Source of the DNA: Brevibacillus humidisoli
GTDB lineage: Bacteria > Bacillota > Bacilli > Brevibacillales > Brevibacillaceae
Direction: 5' to 3'
DNA length: 64,000 nt
NCBI RefSeq assembly: GCF_020923435.1
Contig: NZ_CP087263.1
Location: forward strand, 1,321,970-1,385,969
Positions 28,796 to 37,846 of the stretch are shown here, piece by piece (position 1 is the first letter of the stretch; every line of letters begins with the position of its first letter). A program made the translations under genes and the position numbers. Under the pieces are notes generated by a model. The model was not told where the DNA came from and did not search any database. It worked only from the letters and a program-made list of their open reading frames with translations.

Positions 28796-31198
28796 ATGAG
28801 CAGAAGAAAGAAGTCGTCCAAACGATCATGGGCCTCGGTTGTGAAAACAGAACTCATGGGATTACTGGTTATTGCATTGGCTCTGATCGGACTGCTGGAA
28901 AGCGGTTGGTTGGGCAAACAGGTGTTGGCCTTTCTGTTTCGCTTTATCGCGGGCTCGTGGGACTTTGCCATTCCGTTGTTGATGATCGGTGTGGCGCTAC
29001 ATATGATGTTCACGCGCCGTCCGCCAAAACTGACGCCGCGGATCGCAGGCTTCCTGTTGTTGCTATTGTCTATTTTAATATGGGATCACATGCTGTTGTA
29101 TCAGATGATCACTGCCGAAGGACGGTTTGAACAAAGCATTGTACGGGTTACGTGGGACAGGTTGTGGGCAGAGCAGGGCCAGGAGGTGTCGACGACTAGT
29201 GTAGCTGGCGGGATGCTGGGTGCGCTGCTCTTTGCCATCAGCTATCAACTGGTCGGAGGAGTCGGCACCGGGCTCCTGATCGGCTTGTTTGGACTGATCG
29301 GTATCATGCTTGTCTTTAACCTGTCTTACGTAGATGTGTTGGTCTTCGTAAAAAACAAAGTGCGCGGCGGATACGACAAACTGAAGCAGTCCGTCAAGGA
29401 ATCGGTACAACTGCTGCATGATGAAAGCCAAAAAGAAAAAGAAGGGGAAGAGACTCCAGCTGCGGAGGAGGCGGCTGCTCTCGAACAGCCGCCCGTCGCG
29501 GCAATCGGGCCGTATTCGGATGAGAGCGGATCTGCTGAGGGAGAGATTTCGCCCCCCGTGCAGCCTGAAGAGGAACCGTCGATCAACCCAGTGATTCGCG
29601 ATTTTGCCGAACGACTGATCGAAGAAGGGGAAGAGATGCCGGCCGCGGCCATTCTGTCAAAAGAACAGCAAGCCAGGAGCGGTGCATCCGGTAAGGCGAC
29701 ACGGATTTCCGCACAAAGTGAGCATCAGGATGCCGGCTTCTCCCTCTCACAGCAGATGGACGAACAGATCCTGCCGTACGAGATCCCCGGCTTGAAGATG
29801 CTCTCCAGACCAAAAGCTCATCCGCTGGGCAAGGATGTTGACCATACCACCAATGCTGCCAAGCTGGTAAACACGCTGAAAAGCTTCGGTGTAAATGCCA
29901 TTGTCTCTGAAGTACATCGCGGTCCAGCGGTAACCCGCTACGAGGTACAACCGGCGACAGGCGTCAAGGTGAGCCGGATCGTCAGTCTAACCGACGACCT
30001 TGCCTTGGCTTTGGCAGCCAAAGACATTCGAATCGAAGCGCCCATACCGGGCAAATCGGCGATCGGGATTGAGGTGCCCAATACGGAAGTGGCCGTCGTG
30101 ACACTCCGCGAGGTATTGGAATCGAGCCGTTACCAGGATGCGTCAGCAAAACTGACAGTGGCGCTGGGACGGGACATCTCTGGTGAACCCATCGTCGCCG
30201 ATTTGGCCAAAATGCCGCACCTTTTGGTTGCAGGGGCGACCGGGAGCGGCAAGTCCGTCTGCATCAACGGGCTGATCATGAGTATCTTGTTTAAGGCAAA
30301 ACCGCATGAAGTAAAACTGATGATGATCGATCCCAAGATGGTGGAGTTAAATGTGTACAACGGCATCCCCCATCTCTTGGCACCGGTTGTAACCGATCCG
30401 CGCCGGGCATCTGTGGCGCTGAAGAAAGTAGTGGCGGAGATGGAACGACGCTACAATCTATTCGCCCAAAACGGCAGCCGCAATATTGAAATGTACAATC
30501 AGATAGTCCGCGACCAGGCAGGAGGAGATGACAAACAGGCCCCGCTCCCCTACATCGTCGTCATTGTGGACGAGCTGGCCGACCTGATGATGGTGGCGCC
30601 AGGCGAAGTGGAGGATGCGATCTGCCGGTTGGCACAGATGGCCAGAGCAGCCGGCATTCATCTGATCATTGCAACGCAGCGCCCCTCCGTAGACGTGATC
30701 ACCGGTGTGATCAAAGCCAACATTCCATCGCGAATTGCTTTTGGCGTCTCCTCGATGGCTGATTCACGGACAATTTTGGATATGGGTGGTGCAGAAAAGC
30801 TGCTGGGCAGAGGAGATATGCTCTTTTTGCCGATGGGTGCCTCCAAACCGATCCGCGTACAAGGGGCTTTCGTCTCGGACAAGGAAGTGGAAGAGGTGGT
30901 CCGCTTCGTCAAAGAGCAGCAGGAGGCGCGTTACCAGGAAGAGATGATTCCCGAAGAGGCAAGTGACGAACCACAGACGGTGATCGATGACGAGCTGTAC
31001 GATCAAGCGGTCCAGATCGTCGTCGAAGCACAGACGGCATCTGCCTCCCTGCTGCAGCGTCGACTGCGCATCGGCTATACCCGGGCAGCCAGGTTGATCG
31101 ATATGATGGAATCGCAAGGAGTTGTTGGGCCGTACGAAGGCAGCAAACCTCGAGAGGTGAAAGTGCCTCGCCCGTCACAGGAAAGCAACATCTCCTAA
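28796..31198 (+). CDS. spoIIIE: DNA translocase SpoIIIE/FtsK
   Basis: Septal, membrane-anchored ATPase that pumps the chromosome into the forespore. 800 residues: N-terminal membrane segments (about 20-185), an acidic, low-complexity linker (about 200-325), alpha/beta motor domain with Walker A ([12 protein letters not shown], near 480) and Walker B ([14 protein letters not shown], near 585), and a C-terminal winged-helix gamma domain (about 720-785, [23 protein letters not shown]) that reads DNA polarity. The locus after tepA-ylzJ identifies it as SpoIIIE. ATG 28796 follows GGGAGG. Confidence 0.95.
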   Translation: MSRRKKSSKRSWASVVKTELMGLLVIALALIGLLESGWLGKQVLAFLFRFIAGSWDFAIPLLMIGVALHMMFTRRPPKLTPRIAGFLLLLLSILIWDHMLLYQMITAEGRFEQSIVRVTWDRLWAEQGQEVSTTSVAGGMLGALLFAISYQLVGGVGTGLLIGLFGLIGIMLVFNLSYVDVLVFVKNKVRGGYDKLKQSVKESVQLLHDESQKEKEGEETPAAEEAAALEQPPVAAIGPYSDESGSAEGEISPPVQPEEEPSINPVIRDFAERLIEEGEEMPAAAILSKEQQARSGASGKATRISAQSEHQDAGFSLSQQMDEQILPYEIPGLKMLSRPKAHPLGKDVDHTTNAAKLVNTLKSFGVNAIVSEVHRGPAVTRYEVQPATGVKVSRIVSLTDDLALALAAKDIRIEAPIPGKSAIGIEVPNTEVAVVTLREVLESSRYQDASAKLTVALGRDISGEPIVADLAKMPHLLVAGATGSGKSVCINGLIMSILFKAKPHEVKLMMIDPKMVELNVYNGIPHLLAPVVTDPRRASVALKKVVAEMERRYNLFAQNGSRNIEMYNQIVRDQAGGDDKQAPLPYIVVIVDELADLMMVAPGEVEDAICRLAQMARAAGIHLIIATQRPSVDVITGVIKANIPSRIAFGVSSMADSRTILDMGGAEKLLGRGDMLFLPMGASKPIRVQGAFVSDKEVEEVVRFVKEQQEARYQEEMIPEEASDEPQTVIDDELYDQAVQIVVEAQTASASLLQRRLRIGYTRAARLIDMMESQGVVGPYEGSKPREVKVPRPSQESNIS

Positions 31199-31241
31199 GT
31201 ACGATGACTGGAGAATCCTCGCTCTATAAAAAATTTTGGAC

Positions 31242-31271
31242 TTGCATCAAACTCACAGCATAGGGTAAAAT
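31242..31271 (+). promoter_or_regulatory. Weak promoter candidate upstream of the nucleoside ABC operon
   Basis: TTGCAT at 31242-31247, 18-bp spacer, TAAAAT at 31266-31271. A terminator-like hairpin follows it, so readthrough would be needed to reach nupN. Confidence 0.35.
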
Positions 31272-31295
31272 TTTTTAGGTACTAAAGGAAATACT

Positions 31296-31341
31296 GGGAA
31301 GCCGCATGGATAGTAGATTTTGGTGGCTTTCCCTTTTGTTT
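31296..31341 (+). terminator. Terminator-like hairpin between spoIIIE and nupN
   Basis: GGGAAGCC (31296-31303) pairs with GGCTTTCCC (31325-31333, one bulge) and TTTTGTTT follows. It ends the spoIIIE transcript or attenuates a leader started at 31242-31271. Confidence 0.65.
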
Positions 31342-31383
31342 CCGCCTAGGTGACATAATACAAATGTATGGGGGTCAACAGGT

Positions 31384-32460
31384 ATGAAAAAGTTTTTCTC
31401 AGTTTTGTCCGCTGCCACCCTGAGTTTGGCGCTGCTGCTCGCAGGATGCGGCACGGCAAACAACAATCAGCCGGCAGAAAACGGCGGCAATGCGGAACAA
31501 CCCGCTCCGGCTGAAGGAGACCAAGCCGAACAGCCGAAATCCGATCTGAAAGTAGGCATGGTGACGGACGTAGGTGGCGTTAACGACAACTCCTTCAACC
31601 AAAGTGCATGGGAAGGGCTGCAAAAGCTGCAGCAGGATACCGGTATTGAAGTGAAGTATCTGCAGAGCAATAAAGATGACCAATACATCCCTAACCTGAA
31701 TGAGTTTGTGAAAAACGGATGGGACCTGACCTGGGGGATCGGCTTCCTGATGGGTGATCACGTCAAGCAGGTAGCTGAGCAAAACCCTGATGCCAAGCTG
31801 GCCATCATCGATGCTGTAGTGGAAGCACCGAACGTGGAATCGATTACTTTTAAAGAACATGAAGGTTCGTTCCTCGTAGGTGTGGTAGCGGCTTCGATGA
31901 GCAAGTCCGGCAAAGTAGGATTTGTCGGCGGCATGGACATCCCGGTTATCAAACGCTTTGAGGCAGGCTTTAAAGCTGGTGTCAAGGCTGTAAAACCGGA
32001 TATGGAAGTCGTCACGATTTATACCGGTGCGTTTGACAAACCGGACGAAGGCAAATCGGCTGCATCGACGATTTACGGTGGGGGTGCAGATATCATCTTC
32101 CACGCTGCCGGCGCAACGGGCGACGGTGTATTTAACGAAGCGAAGGATCGTAAATCGAAAGGTGAAGATGTTTGGGTAATCGGGGTTGACAAGGATCAAT
32201 CGCTCACCTTCGGAAAAGAAATCACGCTCACCTCGATGGTAAAGCGCGTTGACGAAGCCGTATACCGCGTATCGAAGGATCTGTCAGAAGGCAAGTTTGA
32301 AGGCGGCAAGCCGGTTGCACTTGGTCTGAAAGAAAACGGCGTAGGCCTGCCGGAGACTTCCAAAGACACGGTACCGGAAGATGTTCTGAAGAAAGTGGAA
32401 GAATTCAAGCAAAAAATTATCGACGGTGAGATTACCGTACCGGAAGAACCCGCAGAATAA
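31384..32460 (+). CDS. nupN: BMP-family nucleoside-binding lipoprotein (NupN-like)
   Basis: Solute-binding lipoprotein of a nucleoside ABC importer. Signal peptide with lipobox LLAGC, cysteine 22, then a short Asn/Glu/Pro-rich tether and a BMP/Med domain with VGMVTDVGGVNDNSFNQSAW, typical of purine-nucleoside binders (B. subtilis NupN, formerly YufN; Treponema PnrA). 358 residues. The ATP-binding protein and two permeases follow in order. Exact substrate is inferred. Confidence 0.9.
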   Translation: MKKFFSVLSAATLSLALLLAGCGTANNNQPAENGGNAEQPAPAEGDQAEQPKSDLKVGMVTDVGGVNDNSFNQSAWEGLQKLQQDTGIEVKYLQSNKDDQYIPNLNEFVKNGWDLTWGIGFLMGDHVKQVAEQNPDAKLAIIDAVVEAPNVESITFKEHEGSFLVGVVAASMSKSGKVGFVGGMDIPVIKRFEAGFKAGVKAVKPDMEVVTIYTGAFDKPDEGKSAASTIYGGGADIIFHAAGATGDGVFNEAKDRKSKGEDVWVIGVDKDQSLTFGKEITLTSMVKRVDEAVYRVSKDLSEGKFEGGKPVALGLKENGVGLPETSKDTVPEDVLKKVEEFKQKIIDGEITVPEEPAE

Positions 32461-32480
32461 TAGAAGAATGCTGCACATCA

Positions 32481-32507
32481 CAAGGCTAGTTGGAGCAACT
32501 AGCCTTG
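32481..32507 (+). terminator. Intercistronic hairpin between nupN and nupO
   Basis: CAAGGCTAGTTG and CAACTAGCCTTG form a perfect 12-bp stem with a GAG loop, followed only by TTCCTT. Such stems after binding-protein genes commonly stabilise the 5' message and cut downstream transcription, which fits the need for excess lipoprotein. Confidence 0.7.
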
Positions 32508-32550
32508 TTCCTTACTTCCCACTGAAATCCCAAAAACGGGGTGAATGCGA

Positions 32551-34092
32551 TTGAGTCGAGCAGAAACAGTAGTGGAAATGAGAGGGATCACCAAGCGTTT
32601 CCCGGGGATTGTCGCCAATGATCAGGTGAATCTGCGGGTAAAAAAAGGGGAGATTCATGCCCTGCTTGGCGAAAACGGAGCAGGCAAGTCAACCCTGATG
32701 AACATCTTGTTCGGACTGTATCAACCGGATGAGGGAGAAATCCTGATCAATGAAAAGCCTGTCAAAATAACCAATCCCAGTGTTGCAAACGATTTGGGCA
32801 TCGGGATGGTGCACCAGCATTTCATGTTGGTCGAGCCTTTTACGGTAACAGAGAACATCGTCCTTGGCAAAGAGCCGCGCAAAGGGTTGGAAATCGACGT
32901 GAAGTCTGCGGCCAGAGAAGTTGCAGCCATATCGGAGCGCTACGGGTTAAGAGTGGACCCGTATGCCAAGATTGAGGAAATCTCCGTCGGCATGCAGCAG
33001 CGCGTAGAAATTTTAAAAACTCTGTATCGCGGTGCCGACATTCTGATCTTCGACGAGCCGACAGCGGTGCTGACACCGCAGGAGATTCATGAACTCATTG
33101 ATATTATGAAAAATCTTGTTGCTGAAGGGAAGACGATTATTCTCATCACCCACAAGCTGAAAGAGATTATGGCTGTTTGCGATACGGTCACCATCATTCG
33201 TCGTGGAAAGGTGGTTGACTCGCTTGCGGTCGCTGAGACCAATCCTGACGAATTGGCTGCCAAGATGGTCGGCCGTGAGGTAAGCTTTAGCGCGGACAAG
33301 CAGCCGGCCGCTCCAAAAGAAGTAATTTTGGCCGTCGACAACGTGATGGCCGTCGGCAATCGCGGTGTAAATGCGTTAAACGCTATTTCTTTTGACATAC
33401 GGGCAGGCGAAATCTTGGGTATTGCCGGAGTTGACGGCAACGGCCAAAGCGAACTGATCGAAGTGCTCACCGGGCTGCGCAAGGTGCAGCAGGGAACGAT
33501 CAAACTGAAGGGAATCGACATCACCAACCGGACACCTCGCGAGATTTCGGAAGCAGGTATTTCCCATATACCCGAGGATCGCCACAAGCGGGGACTGGTG
33601 CTAGACTTCACGATGAGTGAAAATATGGTGCTGGCTACATACTATCATTCGCAATACAACAAAAACGGGTTCCTCGATTACCAGGCGATTGACAGACAGG
33701 CAGAGCGTCTGATCGCCGAGTTCGACGTGCGCACACCCAGTATACATACCCAAGCCAGGGCATTGTCAGGCGGAAATCAGCAAAAAGCGATCATCGCCCG
33801 CGAGGTGGATAAAGACCCGGACTTGCTGATTGCCGCACAGCCGACCCGCGGTCTTGACGTAGGAGCGATTGAGTTTATTCACAGGCGTCTCGTAGAACAG
33901 CGGGATAAAGGGAGAGCGGTGCTGCTGCTGTCGCTGGAACTAGACGAAATCATGAACGTGGCCGATCGGATTGCGGTCATTTATGAGGGCAAAATCGTTG
34001 GATTTGTCGATCCGAAAGAGACGAATGAACAGGAGCTTGGACTGATGATGGCCGGCGGAAAACAATTGCAAGGAGGACGCAGCGATGAATAA
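32551..34092 (+). CDS. nupO: Nucleoside ABC transporter, tandem ATP-binding protein (NupO-like)
   Basis: Two fused ABC domains. Domain 1 has Walker A GENGAGKST, signature ISVGMQQR and Walker B ILIFDEPT; domain 2 has the degenerate Walker A GVDGNGQSE, signature LSGGNQQK and LLIAAQPTRGLD, the usual asymmetric pattern of carbohydrate/nucleoside ABC proteins. I start at TTG 32551, 7 nt after GGGGTG; ATG 32545 sits too close to that site. 513 residues. Overlaps nupP by 8 nt. Confidence 0.9.
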   Translation: MSRAETVVEMRGITKRFPGIVANDQVNLRVKKGEIHALLGENGAGKSTLMNILFGLYQPDEGEILINEKPVKITNPSVANDLGIGMVHQHFMLVEPFTVTENIVLGKEPRKGLEIDVKSAAREVAAISERYGLRVDPYAKIEEISVGMQQRVEILKTLYRGADILIFDEPTAVLTPQEIHELIDIMKNLVAEGKTIILITHKLKEIMAVCDTVTIIRRGKVVDSLAVAETNPDELAAKMVGREVSFSADKQPAAPKEVILAVDNVMAVGNRGVNALNAISFDIRAGEILGIAGVDGNGQSELIEVLTGLRKVQQGTIKLKGIDITNRTPREISEAGISHIPEDRHKRGLVLDFTMSENMVLATYYHSQYNKNGFLDYQAIDRQAERLIAEFDVRTPSIHTQARALSGGNQQKAIIAREVDKDPDLLIAAQPTRGLDVGAIEFIHRRLVEQRDKGRAVLLLSLELDEIMNVADRIAVIYEGKIVGFVDPKETNEQELGLMMAGGKQLQGGRSDE

Positions 34093-35155
34093 ACTGGGAC
34101 AGATTTTTATCAAGGAATCGTTTCTGGTTCCTGTCGTTGCGATAATCCTGGGATTGTTGACAGGCGCGATCGCCATGCTGGCCGGGGGATTTGACCCACT
34201 GCTTGCGTATCAATCCCTGTTGAACAAAGTATTTGGCAACCTTTACAACTTCGGGGAGACGATCCGACAGATTACCCCGTTGATTTTTACCGGCCTCTCT
34301 GTCGCATTTGCCTTTCGGACTGGGTTGTTCAACATTGGCGCGGAAGGCCAATTTATCATGGGAATGATCGCGTCCGTCTTTGTGGGGATTACCGTGGATT
34401 TGCCCTTTTATCTGCACGCTCCGCTCTGTCTGCTTGCTGGTGCTCTGGCAGGAGGATTATGGGGAGCGATCGCAGGTTATTTGAAAGCGTTTCGCGGCGT
34501 TCACGAAGTGATTACGACGATTATGTTGAACTGGACGGCGCTGTACTTCTCCAATTACATCTTAAACGCTTTTCTGGTGCCAAAAGGAGAGCAACGCTCA
34601 GAGGACATCAAGGAATCTGCCTACATTTCCGTTCAATGGCTCTCGGAGATGTTTGACAATGCACGTCTGCACTGGGGCACCTTGCTGGCTTTAGTGGCCG
34701 CTGTCGTCTTTTACATCCTGCTGTGGAAGACGAAAACCGGTTTTGAGCTGCGTGCAGTTGGGTTTAACCCGCACGCCTCTGAATACGCCGGGATGAATGT
34801 GAACAAAAACGTGATTAACGCCATGTTGATTGGCGGTGTGTTTGCCGGATTGGGCGGTGCTTGCGAAGTACTTGGTGTTTTCCATTATCAGGCGATCCTT
34901 TCCGCGATGCCGGGTTACGGCTTTGATGGAATCGCTGTCGCCTTGATTGGTGGCAACACCGCAGTTGGTGTCGTACTGGGAGCGATTCTGTTCGGTGTGC
35001 TTACCTATGGTGCGTCTGGTATGAACTTTGGTGCCGGTGTACCCGTAGAATTGATCCGGGTCGTGATTGCTTCTGTCATCTTTTTCGTCGCGGCTCACGG
35101 GATCGTGAAGTACATCCTGAAACCTGTGATTTCCAAGAAGAAAGAGGTGCTGTAG
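34085..35155 (+). CDS. nupP: Nucleoside ABC transporter permease (NupP-like)
   Basis: 356-residue BPD_transp_2-type permease with about eight to ten hydrophobic segments, including AFRTGLFNIGAEGQFIMGMI, which is diagnostic of the nucleoside/simple-sugar permease family. ATG behind AAGGAGG, translationally coupled to nupO, 3 bp before nupQ. Confidence 0.9.
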   Translation: MNKLGQIFIKESFLVPVVAIILGLLTGAIAMLAGGFDPLLAYQSLLNKVFGNLYNFGETIRQITPLIFTGLSVAFAFRTGLFNIGAEGQFIMGMIASVFVGITVDLPFYLHAPLCLLAGALAGGLWGAIAGYLKAFRGVHEVITTIMLNWTALYFSNYILNAFLVPKGEQRSEDIKESAYISVQWLSEMFDNARLHWGTLLALVAAVVFYILLWKTKTGFELRAVGFNPHASEYAGMNVNKNVINAMLIGGVFAGLGGACEVLGVFHYQAILSAMPGYGFDGIAVALIGGNTAVGVVLGAILFGVLTYGASGMNFGAGVPVELIRVVIASVIFFVAAHGIVKYILKPVISKKKEVL

Positions 35156-35158
35156 CGG

Positions 35159-36115
35159 ATGGATTTCTTGCAAATCATTAGCAATCTGATTCACGATACC
35201 ATCGTCTTTTCTACAGCACTGATTTTTGCAGCTCTTGGGGGACTTTACTCCGAGCGTTCCGGTGTGGTCAATATTGCCTTGGAAGGCATGATGATTGCCG
35301 GTGCCTTTACAGGCGCGGTTGTTACCTTTTTTGCCCAGGATATGGGTGTACTTGCTCCGTGGATCGGTTTCGCGGCAGCAATACTGGCTGGTGCGCTGTT
35401 TTCCCTGCCGCATGCGACCGCATCCATTACGTTTAAGGCAGATCAGGTGGTGAGTGGTGTAGCACTCAACTTTCTTGCTGCCGGACTAACGGTCTACTTG
35501 ACAAAAATCATCTTTGACGGCGCAGGCCAAACGACTACGCTGTCAACGGTATTCTCCAAATGGAACTTGTTGGGGCTGGGAGATATCCCGTATCTCGGGC
35601 ATGCCTTGTTTGAGGCGTATCCAACCAGTTATATCGCCTTTTTGCTGGTGGCCATCACCTGGTATGTGCTGTACAAGACGCCGTTTGGACTTCGTCTGCG
35701 TTCCGTCGGGGAGCACCCACGGGCCGCCGATACGGCCGGCATTAATGTAAAGCGGGTGCGCTATACGGCAGTACTGATCAGCGGTGCACTGGCAGCGATG
35801 GGTGGTGCGACGATCGCGCTGACGACGACAAGCAATTTCTCGCACAATACGGTCTCTGGACAAGGCTTTATCGCGCTGGCAGCGTTAATCTTCGGCAAGT
35901 GGCATCCACTAGGTGCGCTGGCAGCAGCCCTGTTTTTCGGGATCGCCCAGGCATTGAAAGGGCTGGTCCAAGTGTACGAACTGACTGCCTACATTCCGAT
36001 TGAGTTTATATACATGCTGCCGTACATCTTGACGATTCTCGTTCTGGCAGGTGTGGTTGGCAGATCTAAATCTCCAGCGGCGTTGGGGAAACCCTATGAA
36101 ACTGGCTCACGTTAA
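35159..36115 (+). CDS. nupQ: Nucleoside ABC transporter permease (NupQ-like)
   Basis: Second membrane subunit, 318 residues, with ALGGLYSERSGVVNIALEGMMI, the family signature matching that of NupP but shorter overall. Completes the importer (lipoprotein, double ATPase, two permeases). No terminator is evident after it. Confidence 0.9.
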   Translation: MDFLQIISNLIHDTIVFSTALIFAALGGLYSERSGVVNIALEGMMIAGAFTGAVVTFFAQDMGVLAPWIGFAAAILAGALFSLPHATASITFKADQVVSGVALNFLAAGLTVYLTKIIFDGAGQTTTLSTVFSKWNLLGLGDIPYLGHALFEAYPTSYIAFLLVAITWYVLYKTPFGLRLRSVGEHPRAADTAGINVKRVRYTAVLISGALAAMGGATIALTTTSNFSHNTVSGQGFIALAALIFGKWHPLGALAAALFFGIAQALKGLVQVYELTAYIPIEFIYMLPYILTILVLAGVVGRSKSPAALGKPYETGSR

Positions 36116-36210
36116 TTGACAAAAATTGTTCCTAGTCCCTGCTTACGGATTCATGCCATAATTTTTACGTACCCTGCTCTGTTCCTGCATGAGACGAAGG
36201 GGGACTACAG

Positions 36211-37530
36211 ATGGAACAAGTTTATAAGCGGAAAAGACCTCGCCTGATGGGCAGGTGGTTAGGCGCGCTAGCCTGCTGTGCCTTCCTGTTCACAGTACCG
36301 CATGCGGTCGAGGCGGCAAGTGCTTCACCTGGACCAGTCATCCCGCTGATGATAGATGGAAAAGGTGTTGCTTCCGACGTGCAGCCGATCATTCGCAATG
36401 GTCGAATGTTGGTGCCGATTCGAGTGATCGCGGAAAAAGGAGATCTGGCTGTATCGTTTGATGCCAGCAGCAAAACGGTTCATTTAAAGGGAGAGCAGCA
36501 GATACAGGTTACGGTAAACAGCCGCCAAGCTTGGGCGAATGGAAATAAAGTTCAACTGGATGCTGCGCCAACCATCGTAAGCGGCCGTACACTCGTACCT
36601 ATTCGCTTTGTCAGCGAGGTGCTCGGTTATCACGTTAGCTGGGACAGCCGATCCAAGATTGCCCGCGTCTCGACTGATGAGTTCGTGCAAAAATACGTCA
36701 TCCGTGACGGTGAATCGCTATGGCAGATCAGCCGCCTGCACAACGTGCCGATCCAGGCGATTCAACAGCTTAACCTACTGGATGGGGACGTGATCAGAAC
36801 CGGACAGATGCTGCTGATACCAAGAAGCGGCAGTCAGCCGTATATTCCTGCCTCCGGCACCGGCAACAGCTACCTGGTTCAGGAGGGTGATACGCTGGCG
36901 GTGGTGGCCAAGCGGCACGGTACAACGGTCCAAGCGATTGTTTCACATAATCGCCTTACCGATACGAACCTTTATGTGGGGCAGGTGCTCTATTTGCCGC
37001 CAGGAGCCAGCCGCTCCAGTCATCCTCTCTCTAGACAACTGTCAGAGAAGCAGCTGCTGGCAGAGGAAAATGTCTTTCCCCTTGGCGCGTTAAGCCGCTA
37101 TGAGCCGTTCTACGATACATATGGGGATGGAAGGCAGTGGAACGTAGACGACACCACTGATGAACGAACCCATCAAGGTATTGACATCATGGCCGAGAAA
37201 GGCACACCAATCTATTCGGCTTCGTCAGGTGTGATCAATCGGATCGGGTGGAATCCATATGGTGGTTGGCGGATCAACATCACTGACGCCAGCGGACGAT
37301 ATCGCCTGTACTATGCTCACATGTCCGGTTATGCTCCTGGTCTCGCAGTGGGTACCAGGGTTGAGGCAGGCCAACTGATCGGCTTTGTCGGAAATACCGG
37401 ATATGGAACGATAGGCACGTCAGGGAAGTTTCCTACTCATCTCCACTTTGGATTGTACCAGGCAGCAACCAATCAGACGTTCAATCCCTTTTACTACTTA
37501 AAGTACTGGGAGAGCCGGAAGGTATGGTAA
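36211..37530 (+). CDS. Secreted cell-wall hydrolase: stalk domain, two LysM, M23 peptidase
   Basis: 439 residues, exported. N-terminal signal peptide (hydrophobic ALACCAFLFTVP after a basic start, AEA-like site near 33), then a copper-amine-oxidase-N/stalk-like domain (about 45-155) with the paired phrases MLVPIRVIAE and TLVPIRFVSEVLGY, two LysM repeats (about 163-210 and 220-265) for peptidoglycan binding, and a C-terminal M23 metallopeptidase (about 315-430) with zinc ligands in HQGIDIM and HLHFG and the catalytic histidine in YYAHMSG. All required residues are present, so an active endopeptidase is likely. Monocistronic appearance; substrate bond unknown. Confidence 0.88.
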   Translation: MEQVYKRKRPRLMGRWLGALACCAFLFTVPHAVEAASASPGPVIPLMIDGKGVASDVQPIIRNGRMLVPIRVIAEKGDLAVSFDASSKTVHLKGEQQIQVTVNSRQAWANGNKVQLDAAPTIVSGRTLVPIRFVSEVLGYHVSWDSRSKIARVSTDEFVQKYVIRDGESLWQISRLHNVPIQAIQQLNLLDGDVIRTGQMLLIPRSGSQPYIPASGTGNSYLVQEGDTLAVVAKRHGTTVQAIVSHNRLTDTNLYVGQVLYLPPGASRSSHPLSRQLSEKQLLAEENVFPLGALSRYEPFYDTYGDGRQWNVDDTTDERTHQGIDIMAEKGTPIYSASSGVINRIGWNPYGGWRINITDASGRYRLYYAHMSGYAPGLAVGTRVEAGQLIGFVGNTGYGTIGTSGKFPTHLHFGLYQAATNQTFNPFYYLKYWESRKVW

Positions 37531-37606
37531 AAAGAGTAAGACGCATACGGTTCACCCCTCTCGGACATGCTAAGCGGTATCATACAAATGGCCAGGAGGG
37601 GTGCCG

Positions 37607-37765
37607 ATGTGGGTGTGCCCATACTGTGGCGGGAACCAGGGACAACCGTTTCATGACGCACATTTGAGCGGTGTACTCTGTCTTGCACCTGATTGTGGAC
37701 GGTTTGATGCCCGTGTAGATGATGAGCAGGAACAAATCGACGTATGGGATGACAGCGATTTTTAA
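37607..37765 (+). CDS. 52-residue zinc-ribbon-like acidic protein
   Basis: Short ORF beginning MWVCPYCGGNQ after a strong AGGAGGGG site (37594-37601, 5-nt spacing). Cysteines at 4, 7, 25 and 30 (CPYC...CLAPDC) would hold one zinc; the second half is acidic (VDDEQEQIDVWDDSDF). It is closely followed by a terminator, supporting a real transcript end. I do not recognise the family; zinc-ribbon proteins of this size often bind nucleic acid or a partner protein, but nothing here shows which. Confidence 0.72.
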   Translation: MWVCPYCGGNQGQPFHDAHLSGVLCLAPDCGRFDARVDDEQEQIDVWDDSDF

Positions 37766-37773
37766 ATACGAAC

Positions 37774-37802
37774 AAGGAGCTTCTGAGAAGCTCCTTTTTT
37801 CT
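37774..37802 (+). terminator. Intrinsic terminator before the sigma-54 activator gene
   Basis: AAGGAGCTTC and GAAGCTCCTT form a 10-bp stem around TGA, followed by TTTTC. Confidence 0.9.
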
Positions 37803-37846
37803 TCTGTTAAAATTTTGTAACATGGTAGACAGAAGGAGGTGGCACG

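Noticed and set aside
31220-31245. CTCTATAAAAAA resembling the tail of a preQ1 riboswitch
   Set aside because: The preQ1 loop sequence and a proper P1 stem are missing, and the downstream genes are a nucleoside importer without queuosine genes.
31232-31246. AATTTTGGACTTGCA as a CodY box before nupN
   Set aside because: Only the first half matches the consensus; the second half does not.
36116-36162. TTGACA at 36116 with CATAAT at 36157 as a promoter for the M23 gene
   Set aside because: The spacer is 35 bp, far too long; only an extended -10-like CATGCCATAAT remains, not enough to call.
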